From Pseudonocardia halophobica (GTDB lineage Bacteria; Actinomycetota; Actinomycetes; Mycobacteriales; Pseudonocardiaceae): a stretch of 64,000 nucleotides of DNA. Of this stretch, positions 43,382 through 52,107 are shown piece after piece (the stretch's first letter is position 1; each line of letters opens with the position of its first letter). Made by a program: the position numbers and the translations under genes. Below the pieces are notes generated by a model. The model was given only the letters and a program-made list of their open reading frames with translations, was not told the origin of the DNA and did no database searches. Where the stretch lies: the NCBI RefSeq assembly GCF_027922425.1, contig NZ_BSFQ01000034.1, positions 1 through 64,000 on the forward strand, read 5' to 3'.

Positions 43382-43421
43382 GTGAGTGCCGACGGTCGCC
43401 CTGGCGACGATCGCCACTCAC
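43382..43421 (-). promoter_or_regulatory. Imperfect GTGAGTG-family hairpin between accD5 and accE
   Basis: The arms (43382-43400 and 43403-43421) keep the GTGAGTG/CACTCAC ends but carry about three mismatches, unlike the other three copies. The accD5 stop codon lies inside the right arm. It may partly terminate transcription or stabilise the accD5 message, setting the accD5:accE ratio. Confidence 0.55.
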
Positions 43422-45055
43422 AGCGGGATGTTGCCGTGCTTGCGGGCCGGGCCCTGCTCCCGCTTGGTCGCGAGCATCCGCAGCGAGCGGCCCACGTACC
43501 CGCGGGTGTGCGACGGCGGGACCACCGCGTCGATGTACCCGCGGTCGGCGGCGATGTAGGGGTTGGCGAGGGTGTCCTCGTACTCCTGCTGCAGCTCGGC
43601 GCGCTTGGCGGCGAGCTCGTCGCCCTCCAGGCCCTTGAGCTCCTTGCGGTACAGGATGTTGACGGCCCCGGAGGCGCCGGTGACGGCGATCTGCGCCGTG
43701 GGCCAGGCGATGTTGACGTCGGCGCCGAGGTGCTTGGAGCCCATGACGTCGTACGCGCCGCCGTAGGCCTTGCGGACGATCACCGTGACCTTGGGGACGG
43801 TCGCCTCGGCGTAGGCGTAGATCAGCTTGGCGCCGCGGCGGATGATGCCGTTCCACTCCTGGTCGGTGCCCGGCAGGAAGCCCGGGACGTCGACGAAGGT
43901 GAGGATCGGGATGTTGAAGGCGTCGCAGGTCCGCACGAAGCGGGCGGCCTTCTCGGAGGCGTCGATGTCGAGGCAGCCGGCGAACTGGGTCGGCTGGTTG
44001 GCCACGATCCCGACCGAGCGGCCCTCGACGCGGGCGAAGCCGGTCACGATGTTCGGCGCCCACAGCTCCTGGACCTCGAGGAACTCGCCCTCGTCGACCA
44101 CCCGGCTGATGACCTCGCGGATGTCGTAGGGGGTGTTCGCCGAGTCCGGGACGAGCTCGTCGAGCTCGCGGTCGGTGTCGGTGATGCCGTCCTCGATCGA
44201 GCCGGCGGTGGGCTCGGGCGCCGGGTAGGTCGGCGGCTCGGACAGGTTGTTCGACGGCAGGAAGCTCAGCAGCTCCTTGACGTAGTCGATCGCGTCCTGC
44301 TCGTCGGAGCCGAGGTAGTGCGCGACGCCGGACTTGGAGTTGTGCGCCCGGCCGCCGCCGAGCTCCTCCATGTCGACGTCCTCGCCGGTGACCGTCTTGA
44401 TGACGTCCGGGCCGGTGATGAACATGTGGCTGGTCTCGTCGACCATCACCGTGAAGTCGGTGAGCGCCGGGGAGTACACCGCGCCGCCCGCCGACGGGCC
44501 CATGATCAGCGAGATCTGCGGGATCACGCCGGAGGCCCGCACGTTGCGGACGAAGATCTCGCCGTAGAGGCCGAGGGCGACCACGCCCTCCTGGATGCGG
44601 GCGCCGCCGCCGTCGTTGATGCCGATGACCGGGCAGCCGATCTTGGCGGCCACGTCCATGACCTTGACGATCTTCTCGCCGTAGACCTCGCCGAGGGAGC
44701 CGCCGAACACGGTGGCGTCCTGGGAGAACACGGCGACCGGGCGGCCGTCGATCGTGCCGGTGCCGGTGACGACGCCGTCGCCGAAGGGGCGCTTCTCCTG
44801 CATCCCGAAGTTGGTGGAGCGGTGCCGCACGAGCGCGTCGAGCTCGACGAACGAGCCGGGGTCGAGCAGCTGGTCGATCCGCTCGCGGGCGGTCTGCCGG
44901 CCCTTCGCGTGCTGGCGCTCCGCCGCCGCCTCGGAGGGCAGGGCCTCGGTGTACCGCTTGTACAGGTCGGCCAGCTTGCCGGCCGTCGTGTGCACGTCCG
45001 GCTCGACGTCCGGGGCGTTCGACGGGTCCCCCATCGGCTCCGTTGCAGCGCTCAT
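43418..45055 (-). CDS. accD5: Acyl-CoA carboxylase carboxyltransferase beta subunit (AccD5-like)
   Basis: A 545-residue carboxyltransferase of the propionyl/acetyl-CoA carboxylase type; it transfers CO2 from biotin to the acyl-CoA. N-terminal crotonase-like half: PVIGINDGGGARIQEGV and MGPSAGGAVYSPAL; C-terminal half: FVDVPGFLPGTDQEW, RKAYGGAYDVMGSK, VNIAWPTAQIAVTGASGAV. Both oxyanion-loop Gly pairs are present. The product, methylmalonyl-CoA or malonyl-CoA, feeds lipid synthesis. Divergent from birA, with accE downstream, exactly as in M. tuberculosis (Rv3280-Rv3279c). ATG 45055 starts the conserved part. Confidence 0.95.
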   Translation of the reverse strand: MSAATEPMGDPSNAPDVEPDVHTTAGKLADLYKRYTEALPSEAAAERQHAKGRQTARERIDQLLDPGSFVELDALVRHRSTNFGMQEKRPFGDGVVTGTGTIDGRPVAVFSQDATVFGGSLGEVYGEKIVKVMDVAAKIGCPVIGINDGGGARIQEGVVALGLYGEIFVRNVRASGVIPQISLIMGPSAGGAVYSPALTDFTVMVDETSHMFITGPDVIKTVTGEDVDMEELGGGRAHNSKSGVAHYLGSDEQDAIDYVKELLSFLPSNNLSEPPTYPAPEPTAGSIEDGITDTDRELDELVPDSANTPYDIREVISRVVDEGEFLEVQELWAPNIVTGFARVEGRSVGIVANQPTQFAGCLDIDASEKAARFVRTCDAFNIPILTFVDVPGFLPGTDQEWNGIIRRGAKLIYAYAEATVPKVTVIVRKAYGGAYDVMGSKHLGADVNIAWPTAQIAVTGASGAVNILYRKELKGLEGDELAAKRAELQQEYEDTLANPYIAADRGYIDAVVPPSHTRGYVGRSLRMLATKREQGPARKHGNIPL

Positions 45056-45277
45056 GGCTGCGGAGCCTAACCCGGCCGTTACGCGCCCGGGCCGCCCGGC
45101 GGAGCGGTCTGCGTCACGTTCCCGCCGGTCACCCCGGTCGGGCCCGGTCGGCCGGTGTGCCGCCGGTCGGTCGCTCGGCGCGCCGCTCGGCGCACCGGAC
45201 GCGCCTCCGGCACCGTCGGGCGCCTTCACCACGCCTCGGGCCGGGAAGGGCGGCGCGTGCGGAGATAGGTTCCGGCG

Positions 45278-46120
45278 GTGAGCACCCCCGCGCCGCAGCC
45301 CTTCGACGAGCACGCGCTGCGACACGCCCTGCTCGGCCCCGCCGGGCGCTGGTCCCGGCTCGACGTCGTCGAGGAGACCGGCTCGACCAACGCGGACCTG
45401 ATGGCGGCCGCCCTCGCGGGCGCCCCGGACGGCTCGGTGCTGGTCACCGAGCACCAGACGGCGGGCCGCGGCCGGCTCGACCGCACCTGGGAGGCGCCCC
45501 GCGGGTCGGGGATCGCCGTGAGCGTGCTGTGGCGGCCCGAGGGCATCCCGGCCGAGCGGCTGGGCTGGCTGCCGATGCTCGCCGGCGTCGCGCTGCTCGA
45601 CGCGGTCAGGGCCGTCGCGCCGGACGTCGCCGCCGGCCTCAAGTGGCCCAACGACCTGCTGCTCGGCCCCGACCGCCGCAAGGGCGCGGGGATCCTCGCC
45701 GAGATGACGCCGGTGTCCGGCGGCGGCCCGGGCGTCGTCCTCGGAATGGGGATCAACGTCGACGCCCCGGCCGGGACGTTGCCGGAGACCGCGACGTCGC
45801 TCGCCGCCGAGGGGGGCCGGGTGGACCGCTCGGAGCTGCTCGTCGCGCTGCTGCGCAACCTCGCCGAGCGCGAGTCGGCCTGGCGCGCCGCGGCCGGCGA
45901 CGCCGACGAGTCGGGCCTGCGCGGCGACTACCGCGCCGGCTGCCTCTCGCTCGGGTCCGAGGTGCGGGTCGAGATGCCCGGCGGCTCGGCGCTGGTCGGC
46001 ATCGCGGAGGACGTCGACCCGCAGGGCCACCTGCTCGTCCTCGAACCCGACGGGCACCGCCGCGCGATCGCGGCGGGCGACATCGTGCACCTGCGGCCGG
46101 CGGACCGTCCCGACGCGTGA
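45278..46120 (+). CDS. birA: Biotin-[acetyl-CoA-carboxylase] ligase
   Basis: A 280-residue monofunctional biotin ligase that attaches biotin to the carrier Lys of AccA3 through biotinyl-AMP. The ligand-binding motif TAGRGRLDRTWEAPRGSG and KWPNDLLLG are present; the C-terminal SH3-like part is LGSEVRVEMPGGSALVG. No N-terminal DNA-binding domain is present, so it does not act as a repressor. GTG 45278 opens the frame. It is divergent from accD5 (222-bp gap) and starts the birA-PH-HMGL operon. Confidence 0.94.
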   Translation: MSTPAPQPFDEHALRHALLGPAGRWSRLDVVEETGSTNADLMAAALAGAPDGSVLVTEHQTAGRGRLDRTWEAPRGSGIAVSVLWRPEGIPAERLGWLPMLAGVALLDAVRAVAPDVAAGLKWPNDLLLGPDRRKGAGILAEMTPVSGGGPGVVLGMGINVDAPAGTLPETATSLAAEGGRVDRSELLVALLRNLAERESAWRAAAGDADESGLRGDYRAGCLSLGSEVRVEMPGGSALVGIAEDVDPQGHLLVLEPDGHRRAIAAGDIVHLRPADRPDA

Positions 46121-46141
46121 TCCCCCGGATACGGTGGGTGC

Positions 46142-46627
46142 GTGGCCTATCCGGACGAGCTGCTGGTCGAGGGCGAGCGGGTGGTGCTCCACACCCGGCC
46201 GCACTGGAAGATGCTGGTGCTCCCGGTGCTGGTGTTCCTCGTGGTGGTCGGCGCGGCGTCGTTCCTCGCGGCGCTGGTGAGCGCGCAGAGCTGGGCGCTC
46301 GTCGCCTGGGTCGCGCTCGCCGTCGTCGCGGCGGTGCTGGTGGGGCGGTTCACGGTGCTGCCGTTCGTGCGCTGGCGGACCACGCACTTCGTCGTCACCA
46401 CCCGCCGGGTGCTCGTCCGCGAGGGGGTCCTCTCGCGCAGCGGCATGGACATCCCGATGTCGCGGATCAACACCGTGCAGTTCCGGCACACCGTCGCGGA
46501 GCGCATGCTGGGGTGCGGGACGCTCGTCATCGAGTCGGCCTCCGACGAGCCGCTGGAGTTCACGGACGTCCCCGCCGTCGAGAAGGTGCATTCGCTGCTC
46601 TACCAGGAGGTCGCCGACGATGCCTGA
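46142..46627 (+). CDS. PH-domain membrane protein (bPH2, Rv3278c-like)
   Basis: A 161-residue protein with two membrane helices (LVLPVLVFLVVVGAASFLA and WALVAWVALAVVAAVLVG) followed by a bacterial PH-like domain (VTTRRVLVREGVLSRSGMDI, then GCGTLVIESAS). Function unknown; homologues sit next to birA in actinobacteria. It overlaps the next gene by 8 nt. Confidence 0.88.
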   Translation: MAYPDELLVEGERVVLHTRPHWKMLVLPVLVFLVVVGAASFLAALVSAQSWALVAWVALAVVAAVLVGRFTVLPFVRWRTTHFVVTTRRVLVREGVLSRSGMDIPMSRINTVQFRHTVAERMLGCGTLVIESASDEPLEFTDVPAVEKVHSLLYQEVADDA

Positions 46628-47552
46628 GCTGCCCATGACCGTGCCCACCGCGGGGCTGCCCGCGCACGTGACGATCTACGAGGTCGGCGCGCGGGACGGG
46701 CTGCAGAACGAGAAGGCCGTCGTGCCGGTCGAGGTGAAGGCCGAGTTCCTGTCGCGGCTCGCCGACGCCGGCCTGACCACGCTGGAGGCCACCAGCTTCG
46801 TGCACCCGAAGTGGGTCCCGCAGCTGGCCGACGCCGCCGAGCTGCTCGCCGCGCTCGACCGGCGGCCGGGCGTCGACTACCCCGTCCTGGTGCCCAACGA
46901 CCGCGGCCTGGACCGTGCGATCGAGGCCGGGGTGGACCACGTCGCCGTGTTCGCCAGCGCCACCGAGACCTTCGCGGCGAAGAACCTCAACCGCACCCTC
47001 GACTCGCAGTTCGACATGTTCGAACCCACCGTGAAGCGGGCGCTCGACCACGGGATGCGGGTGCGGGCGTACGTCTCGATGGCCTTCGGCGACCCGTGGG
47101 AGGGCGCGGTCGAGCCCGCACAGGTCGCGGCCGTCGGACGCCGGCTCATGGAGATGGGCTGCTGGCAGCTCTCGCTGGGGGACACCATCGGCACCGGCAC
47201 ACCCGGGCACGCCGAGGCCGTGATCGACGCGTGCGTGGCGGCGTCGGTCGCCGTCGACGGCATCGCCGTGCACTTCCACGACACCTACGGCCAGGCCCTG
47301 GCCAACACCCTCGCCGCCCTGCGCCGCGGCGTGACCACGGTCGACGCCTCCACCGGCGGGCTCGGCGGCTGCCCGTACGCGAAGTCCGCCACCGGCAACC
47401 TCGCCACCGAGGACCTCGTCTGGATGCTCGACGGGCTGGGGATCACGCACGGCGCGAACCTCGACGCCCTCGTCGCGACCAGCGTGTGGATGGCGGGGAA
47501 GCTCGGCCGCCCGTCGCCCTCCCGAGTGGTCAAGGCGCTCTCCGGCGCCTGA
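46620..47552 (+). CDS. Hydroxymethylglutaryl-CoA lyase
   Basis: A 310-residue TIM-barrel lyase that cleaves HMG-CoA to acetoacetate and acetyl-CoA, the last step of leucine catabolism. Signature motifs: VGARDGLQNEK, TSFVHPKWVPQ and GGLGGCPYAKSATGN with the catalytic Cys near 251. It overlaps the PH gene by 8 nt and so joins the birA operon; a carboxylase operon beside it fits methylcrotonyl/propionyl metabolism. A 22-codon frame begins 5 nt after its stop. Confidence 0.92.
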   Translation: MPELPMTVPTAGLPAHVTIYEVGARDGLQNEKAVVPVEVKAEFLSRLADAGLTTLEATSFVHPKWVPQLADAAELLAALDRRPGVDYPVLVPNDRGLDRAIEAGVDHVAVFASATETFAAKNLNRTLDSQFDMFEPTVKRALDHGMRVRAYVSMAFGDPWEGAVEPAQVAAVGRRLMEMGCWQLSLGDTIGTGTPGHAEAVIDACVAASVAVDGIAVHFHDTYGQALANTLAALRRGVTTVDASTGGLGGCPYAKSATGNLATEDLVWMLDGLGITHGANLDALVATSVWMAGKLGRPSPSRVVKALSGA

Positions 47553-47621
47553 GGTCCATGATCGTCATGCGCGTGCGACGGCGGCCGTGCTGGCAGCCGG
47601 GGATGCACGCGATCGCCGATC

Positions 47622-47653
47622 CCTGAGCCCGTCGTGTGGTCGACGGGCTCAGG
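47622..47653. terminator. Perfect 13-bp hairpin between convergent HMGL and MaoC genes
   Basis: CCTGAGCCCGTCG and CGACGGGCTCAGG flank a TGTGGT loop. The right arm contains the stop codon of the MaoC gene. It should end transcription from both sides. Confidence 0.75.
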
Positions 47654-48125
47654 GGCGGGGCTGGTCCCGGGAGCCGAACATCCCGGTGAAGCGGGCGCGG
47701 TAGACCACGTCCTCGCTGTCCGCGGCGCCCCGGCGCATCCACGCCCGCAGGGTGATCAGGCCCATCCACGGCTTCGACGACGACCGCCGCGCCTCGAGGA
47801 TCTCGAGCGAGGCGAACAGCTCGTCGCCCGCGAAGACCGGCGCCGGCCAGGCGATCTCGTCGCCGCCGGGGGAGCCGAGGGCGGTCGAGCGCAGCAGGAG
47901 GTCGTCGACGTAGAGCCGCATCCACAGCCCGGCCGTGAACCAGCCCGACGCGGCGAGCTGGCCGAAGATCGACTCCTTGCCCGCGGCCTCGTCGAGGTGG
48001 AACGGCTGGGGGTCGAAGCGGCGGGCGAACTCGACCATCTCGTCGTGGTCGACGGTCACGGAACCGAAGTCGAAGACCCGGCCCGGCGTGAGGTCCTCGA
48101 ACGCGATCTCGGAAGCATCCGGCAT
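47649..48125 (-). CDS. MaoC-family hydratase/dehydratase
   Basis: A 158-residue hot-dog-fold protein. The hydratase-type active region FARRFDPQPFHLDEAAGKESIF (quoted in part as FDPQPFHLDE) with the following Gly-rich AASGWFTAGLWMR matches MaoC-type enoyl-CoA hydratases. It would hydrate an enoyl-CoA or dehydrate a hydroxyacyl-CoA in acyl catabolism. ATG 48125 opens it. It is followed at 26 bp upstream on the same strand by hisN. Confidence 0.88.
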   Translation of the reverse strand: MPDASEIAFEDLTPGRVFDFGSVTVDHDEMVEFARRFDPQPFHLDEAAGKESIFGQLAASGWFTAGLWMRLYVDDLLLRSTALGSPGGDEIAWPAPVFAGDELFASLEILEARRSSSKPWMGLITLRAWMRRGAADSEDVVYRARFTGMFGSRDQPRP

Positions 48126-48151
48126 GAACGAACGTTAACCCGCGCCCGGCC

Positions 48152-48970
48152 TCAGCCCGCCCCGAGGATCGTCACAGCGGCGTCGTGCAGCAGGCCGTTC
48201 GAGGCGATGCCGTTGCCGCCGGCGAAGCCCGGCCGGCCCTGCAGGTCGGTGAGCCGGCCGCCGGCCTCCTCGAGGATCGGCTGCACCGCGGCGAGGTCCC
48301 ACGCGTTGGCCTCCGGCTCCACGGCCAGGTCGATGACGCCCTCGGCGACCAGGCAGTGCTGCCAGAAGTCGCCGAAGGCCCGCGTCTCCCAGCAGGCCCC
48401 GGTGAGCGCGAGCCAGCCGTCGAGCAGGCCGTGCGCGCGGAAGGTGTTGAGGTCGGTGGTCGAGACGTAGCAGTCGGCCAGGTCGGCCACGCCGGTGACG
48501 GAGATCCGCCGCGACTCCCCGCCCGGGCGGTCGCTCGTCCACGCGCCGTGGCCGGCGGCGCCCCACCAGCGCCGGCCCAGTGCCGGGGCGCTCACCACGC
48601 CCACCGTCGGCCGGCCGTGCTCGGTCAGCGCGATCAGCGTGGCCCACACCGGCATCCCGCGGGAGAAGTTCTTGGTGCCGTCGATCGGGTCGAGCACCCA
48701 GCCGCGCCCGCTCGGCGGCAGCGCGTCGAGCGAGCCGCCGCGCTCCTCGCCCAGCACGGCGTCCCCCGGCCGCTGCCCGCCCAGCGCGGCGCGCAGGGCG
48801 TCCTCGGCCGCGGTGTCGGCGTCGGTCACGGGCGTGCGGTCCGGCTTGCGCGTGACCCGGAGGTCGGTGGCGCGGAAGCGCGGCAGGGTGATCGCGTCGG
48901 CGATGTCGGCGAGCTGGAGCGCGAGGGCGAGATCCGCCCGCGTGTCCGAATCGGTCCCGGTGGAGGTCAC
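48152..48970 (-). CDS. hisN: Histidinol-phosphatase of the inositol-monophosphatase family
   Basis: A 272-residue magnesium-dependent phosphatase. Motifs: PVTDADTAAEDALR, GEERGG, WVLDPIDGTKNFSRG and the C-terminal AVEPEANAWDLAAVQPILEE. The closest group is HisN, which removes phosphate from histidinol phosphate; inositol-1-phosphate or other substrates are possible. The GTG at 48970 lacks a clear binding site, so an earlier start cannot be excluded. Divergent from the response regulator. Confidence 0.82.
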   Translation of the reverse strand: MTSTGTDSDTRADLALALQLADIADAITLPRFRATDLRVTRKPDRTPVTDADTAAEDALRAALGGQRPGDAVLGEERGGSLDALPPSGRGWVLDPIDGTKNFSRGMPVWATLIALTEHGRPTVGVVSAPALGRRWWGAAGHGAWTSDRPGGESRRISVTGVADLADCYVSTTDLNTFRAHGLLDGWLALTGACWETRAFGDFWQHCLVAEGVIDLAVEPEANAWDLAAVQPILEEAGGRLTDLQGRPGFAGGNGIASNGLLHDAAVTILGAG

Positions 48971-49024
48971 GGGCGGGGAGCATGCCACGCGTGCCCGGGT
49001 GCGGACGGGCCTAAGCTCACCGGC

Positions 49025-49681
49025 GTGACCACCGTCCTGTTGGCGGAGGACGACGCCGCGATCGCGGAGCCGCTCTCCCGCGCCCTGCAGCGCGAGGGCT
49101 ACGAGGTGGACGTCGCCGCCGACGGCACCACCGCGCTGGAGACCGTCCGGCAGGGGCACGTCGACCTGCTGGTCCTCGACCTCGGCCTGCCCGGCATGGA
49201 CGGGCTCGAGGTCTGTCGCCGGCTGCGGCCCGACTTCCCCGACCTACCGGTGCTGATGCTCACCGCGCGGACGGACGAGGTCGACTTCGTCGTGGGCCTC
49301 GACGCCGGCGCCGACGACTACGTCGGCAAGCCCTTCCGCCTCGCCGAGCTGCTCGCCCGCGTCCGCGCCCTGCTGCGCCGGCTCACGCCCGAGACCGTCG
49401 AGGTCGGCGGGGTCCGGATGGAGCTCTCCGGCCGCCGGGTCCTGGTCGACGGCGAGGAGGTCGGCCTGGCGAACAAGGAGTTCGAGCTGCTGCGCGTGCT
49501 CCTGCTGCGGGCCGGGCAGGTCGTCACCCGCGAGGAGATCCTGCGCGAGGTGTGGAACGACCCCGACATGAAGACCTCCAAGACGCTGGACATGCACATG
49601 TCCTGGCTGCGCCGCAAGATCGGCGGCGAGCGGCGCATCGCGACGGTGCGCGGCGTCGGGTTCCGCTTCAACCACGGCTGA
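49025..49681 (+). CDS. OmpR/PhoB-family response regulator
   Basis: A 218-residue regulator. Receiver domain with acidic pair in LLAEDDAAIAEPL, phosphorylated Asp52 (VLDLGLPGMDG) and Lys ~101 (YVGKPFRLAELL). The winged-helix DNA-binding domain has LANKEFELLRVLLL and DMHMSWLRRKIGG with RGVGFRFN. GTG 49025 opens the frame. The kinase gene follows after 3 bp. Confidence 0.94.
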   Translation: MTTVLLAEDDAAIAEPLSRALQREGYEVDVAADGTTALETVRQGHVDLLVLDLGLPGMDGLEVCRRLRPDFPDLPVLMLTARTDEVDFVVGLDAGADDYVGKPFRLAELLARVRALLRRLTPETVEVGGVRMELSGRRVLVDGEEVGLANKEFELLRVLLLRAGQVVTREEILREVWNDPDMKTSKTLDMHMSWLRRKIGGERRIATVRGVGFRFNHG

Positions 49682-49684
49682 CGC

Positions 49685-50956
49685 GTGCGCCGCCGGATCC
49701 TGCTCTCGACGCTGTTCGTCGTCGCGGTGACGGCGCTGGTCCTGGGCGGTCCGCTGGCCTTCACCACCTGGCGGCTGGTCGACGACTTCACCCGCGCCGA
49801 GCTCATCCAGCGGCTCGAGCAGATCGACGACCGCCTCGACGACAAGCCACCGGGCACCCCGCTCGACTCGGCCGCGATCGCCCTGGCCGTGCCCGCGGGC
49901 GGCGAGCTCGTCGTCGACCTCCCCGGCGTGCCGGTCCAGCGGGTGGGCACCGTCGAGAGCCCGGACATCCTGTCCGAGTCGCTGCCCTTCGGCCAGGGCG
50001 GCACGATCACGCTCTCCGAGCCGATCTCCGTCATGCGCACCCAGCAGCTCCAGGTCGTGGTGATCGTCATGCTGCTGGTCGTGCTGTCCGTGGGGACCGG
50101 CGCGGTGGTCGCCACGGTCACCGCCCGACGGCTGGCCGAACCGTTGCTCGACGTCGCCGAGCGGGCCGCCCGGCTCGGCGCCGGCGACTTCCGCCGCACC
50201 CCGCTCCGCCACGGCATCCCCGAGCTCGACCGGGTGTCCGACGTGCTCGACACCTCGGCGGGCGCCCTCGCCGATCTCGTGCAGCGGGAGCGTGCGCTGG
50301 TCGGCGACGTCTCGCACCAGCTCCGCAGCCGCATCACCGCACTCACGCTGCGGCTCGACGAGCTCTCCACCCATCCCGACCCCAGCGCCCGCCGCGAGGC
50401 CCTCGCCGCCCTGGAACAGACCGAGAAGCTCTCCGAGGTGCTCGACGAGCTGCTGGAGGCCGCCCGCGCCGCGCGCGCCGCGGGGGCCGAGCCGATGGAC
50501 CTGCGCTCGGGCCTCACCGAGGTGGCCGACGAGTGGCGCCCCGCCCTCGAGTCCGCCGGGCGGCGGCTCAAGCTGCGGGTCCCGGAAGGCCTGCTCGCCC
50601 GGGTCACGCCCGCCAGGATCCGGGAGGCCGTCGGCGCCCTCGTCGACAACGCCCTGCAGCACGGCGGCGGCACCGTCACCATCTCCGCGCGGGAGGGGGC
50701 GAACATGCTGGTCGTGGAGGTGAGCGACACCGGCGCCGGGATCCCGGAGGAGCTGGTGCCGCACGTGTTCGACCGGGGGGTCTCGGTGCAGTCGTCCACC
50801 GGGTTGGGGCTGGCCCTGGCCCGCGCGCTGGTCGAGGCGGACGGTGGGCGGTTGGAGCTCTCCCGCGCCCGCCCCCCGACCTTCACGATCTTCCTCCCCG
50901 CCGCCCGCGCCGACGACGTGGTCGGCCCACCCCGTCCCGCTGCAACCCCGCGGTAG
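49685..50956 (+). CDS. Sensor histidine kinase, OmpR-partner type
   Basis: A 423-residue membrane kinase with two membrane helices (near 5-27 and 120-145) enclosing an extracellular domain of about 90 residues. HAMP-like region follows (RLAEPLLDVAERAARL). The phosphorylated His211 lies in GDVSHQLRSRITALT; ATPase motifs are VDNALQHGGGTV, DTGAGIPEEL and TGLGLALARALVE. Cognate of the regulator 3 bp upstream. The signal is unknown. Confidence 0.93.
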   Translation: MRRRILLSTLFVVAVTALVLGGPLAFTTWRLVDDFTRAELIQRLEQIDDRLDDKPPGTPLDSAAIALAVPAGGELVVDLPGVPVQRVGTVESPDILSESLPFGQGGTITLSEPISVMRTQQLQVVVIVMLLVVLSVGTGAVVATVTARRLAEPLLDVAERAARLGAGDFRRTPLRHGIPELDRVSDVLDTSAGALADLVQRERALVGDVSHQLRSRITALTLRLDELSTHPDPSARREALAALEQTEKLSEVLDELLEAARAARAAGAEPMDLRSGLTEVADEWRPALESAGRRLKLRVPEGLLARVTPARIREAVGALVDNALQHGGGTVTISAREGANMLVVEVSDTGAGIPEELVPHVFDRGVSVQSSTGLGLALARALVEADGGRLELSRARPPTFTIFLPAARADDVVGPPRPAATPR

Positions 50957-51156
50957 GAGTCGCGGGGCGGGCCCGGCGGTCGGGTGGCGAGGGGCACCAC
51001 TCCGCCCCGCTCGGTCCTCCCACGGGCCGTCGACCGGGTGTGGCGCGGCGCCGGCGGGTGTGCGACGGGGGTCGGAGGGGTGTGCTCGCGTCGAACTCCG
51101 GCCGTCGCCCGTCCGAGCCACCACTACCTGAACGCCCGCTCGGTTACGGTGCGGGT

Positions 51157-52101
51157 ATGGCGGAGCGGACGGTCGAGGTGGGCGACGGGGTGCGGCTGCG
51201 GGTCACCGAGGAGGGCTCGGGCCGGCCGGTGATCCTGGCGCACGGCTTCCCGGAGCTGGCGTACTCGTGGCGGCACCAGATCCCGGCGCTCGCGGCCGAG
51301 GGCTACCGCGCGGTCGCGCCGGACCAGCGGGGGTACGGCGGCTCGTCACGCCCCGAGCGGGTGGAGGACTACGACATCCACCACCTCACCGGCGACCTCG
51401 TCGCGCTGCTCGACGACCTCGGCGAGGACCGGGCCGTGTTCGTCGGGCACGACTGGGGCGCCATGGTCGTGTGGAACCTGGCGCTGCTGCACCCCGAGCG
51501 GGTCGCGGGGGTCTGCGGGATGAGCGTGCCGTTCGTGCCGCGCGCGCAGCGGCCGCCGACGGAGATCTGGCGCGAGAAGCTGGCCGGAAAGTTCTTCTAC
51601 ATCCTGCACTTCCAACAGCCGGGCGTCGCCGACGCCGAGATGGCCGAGGACCCGGCGCTCACGATGCGCGGCATGCTCAGCGGCCTGGTCGCCGGGGACG
51701 GGACGAGGCTGATCGGCGCGGACGACGGCCGCGGGATCGTCGAGCGGCTGCCGCAGCCGGAGTCCCTGCCGGACTGGCTCACGCAGGAGGAGCTCGACCA
51801 CTACGCCGCGGAGTTCGCGCGCACCGGGTTCACCGGCGGGATCAACTGGTACCGGAACTTCGACCGCAACTGGGAGCGCACGCCCGAGCTCGCGGGAGCG
51901 CGCGTCGCGGCGCCGAGCTTCTTCGTGGCCGGCGACGCCGACCCGGTGCTGCGGATGACGCCGCCGGACCGGCAGGGGGAGTATCTCGACGACCTGCGCG
52001 GGGAGGTCCTGGTCGAGGGCGCGGGGCACTGGGTGCAGCAGGAGCGCCCGGCGGAGGTGAACGCCGCGCTGCTCGGCTTCCTGGGCGCGATCGACTGGTG
52101 A
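51157..52101 (+). CDS. Alpha/beta hydrolase, epoxide hydrolase-like
   Basis: A 314-residue protein. HGFPEL (29-34) gives the oxyanion-hole motif; the nucleophile Asp99 lies in VFVGHDWGAMVVW; a lid section follows (FFYILHFQQPGVADAEM), with Tyr residues suitable for epoxide activation (GGINWYRNF); the His is in EGAGHWVQQE. It should hydrolyse epoxides to diols. ATG 51157 follows GCGGGT. The 3' end lies 6 bp from the convergent GtrA gene. Confidence 0.9.
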   Translation: MAERTVEVGDGVRLRVTEEGSGRPVILAHGFPELAYSWRHQIPALAAEGYRAVAPDQRGYGGSSRPERVEDYDIHHLTGDLVALLDDLGEDRAVFVGHDWGAMVVWNLALLHPERVAGVCGMSVPFVPRAQRPPTEIWREKLAGKFFYILHFQQPGVADAEMAEDPALTMRGMLSGLVAGDGTRLIGADDGRGIVERLPQPESLPDWLTQEELDHYAAEFARTGFTGGINWYRNFDRNWERTPELAGARVAAPSFFVAGDADPVLRMTPPDRQGEYLDDLRGEVLVEGAGHWVQQERPAEVNAALLGFLGAIDW

Positions 52102-52107
52102 GCCGGC

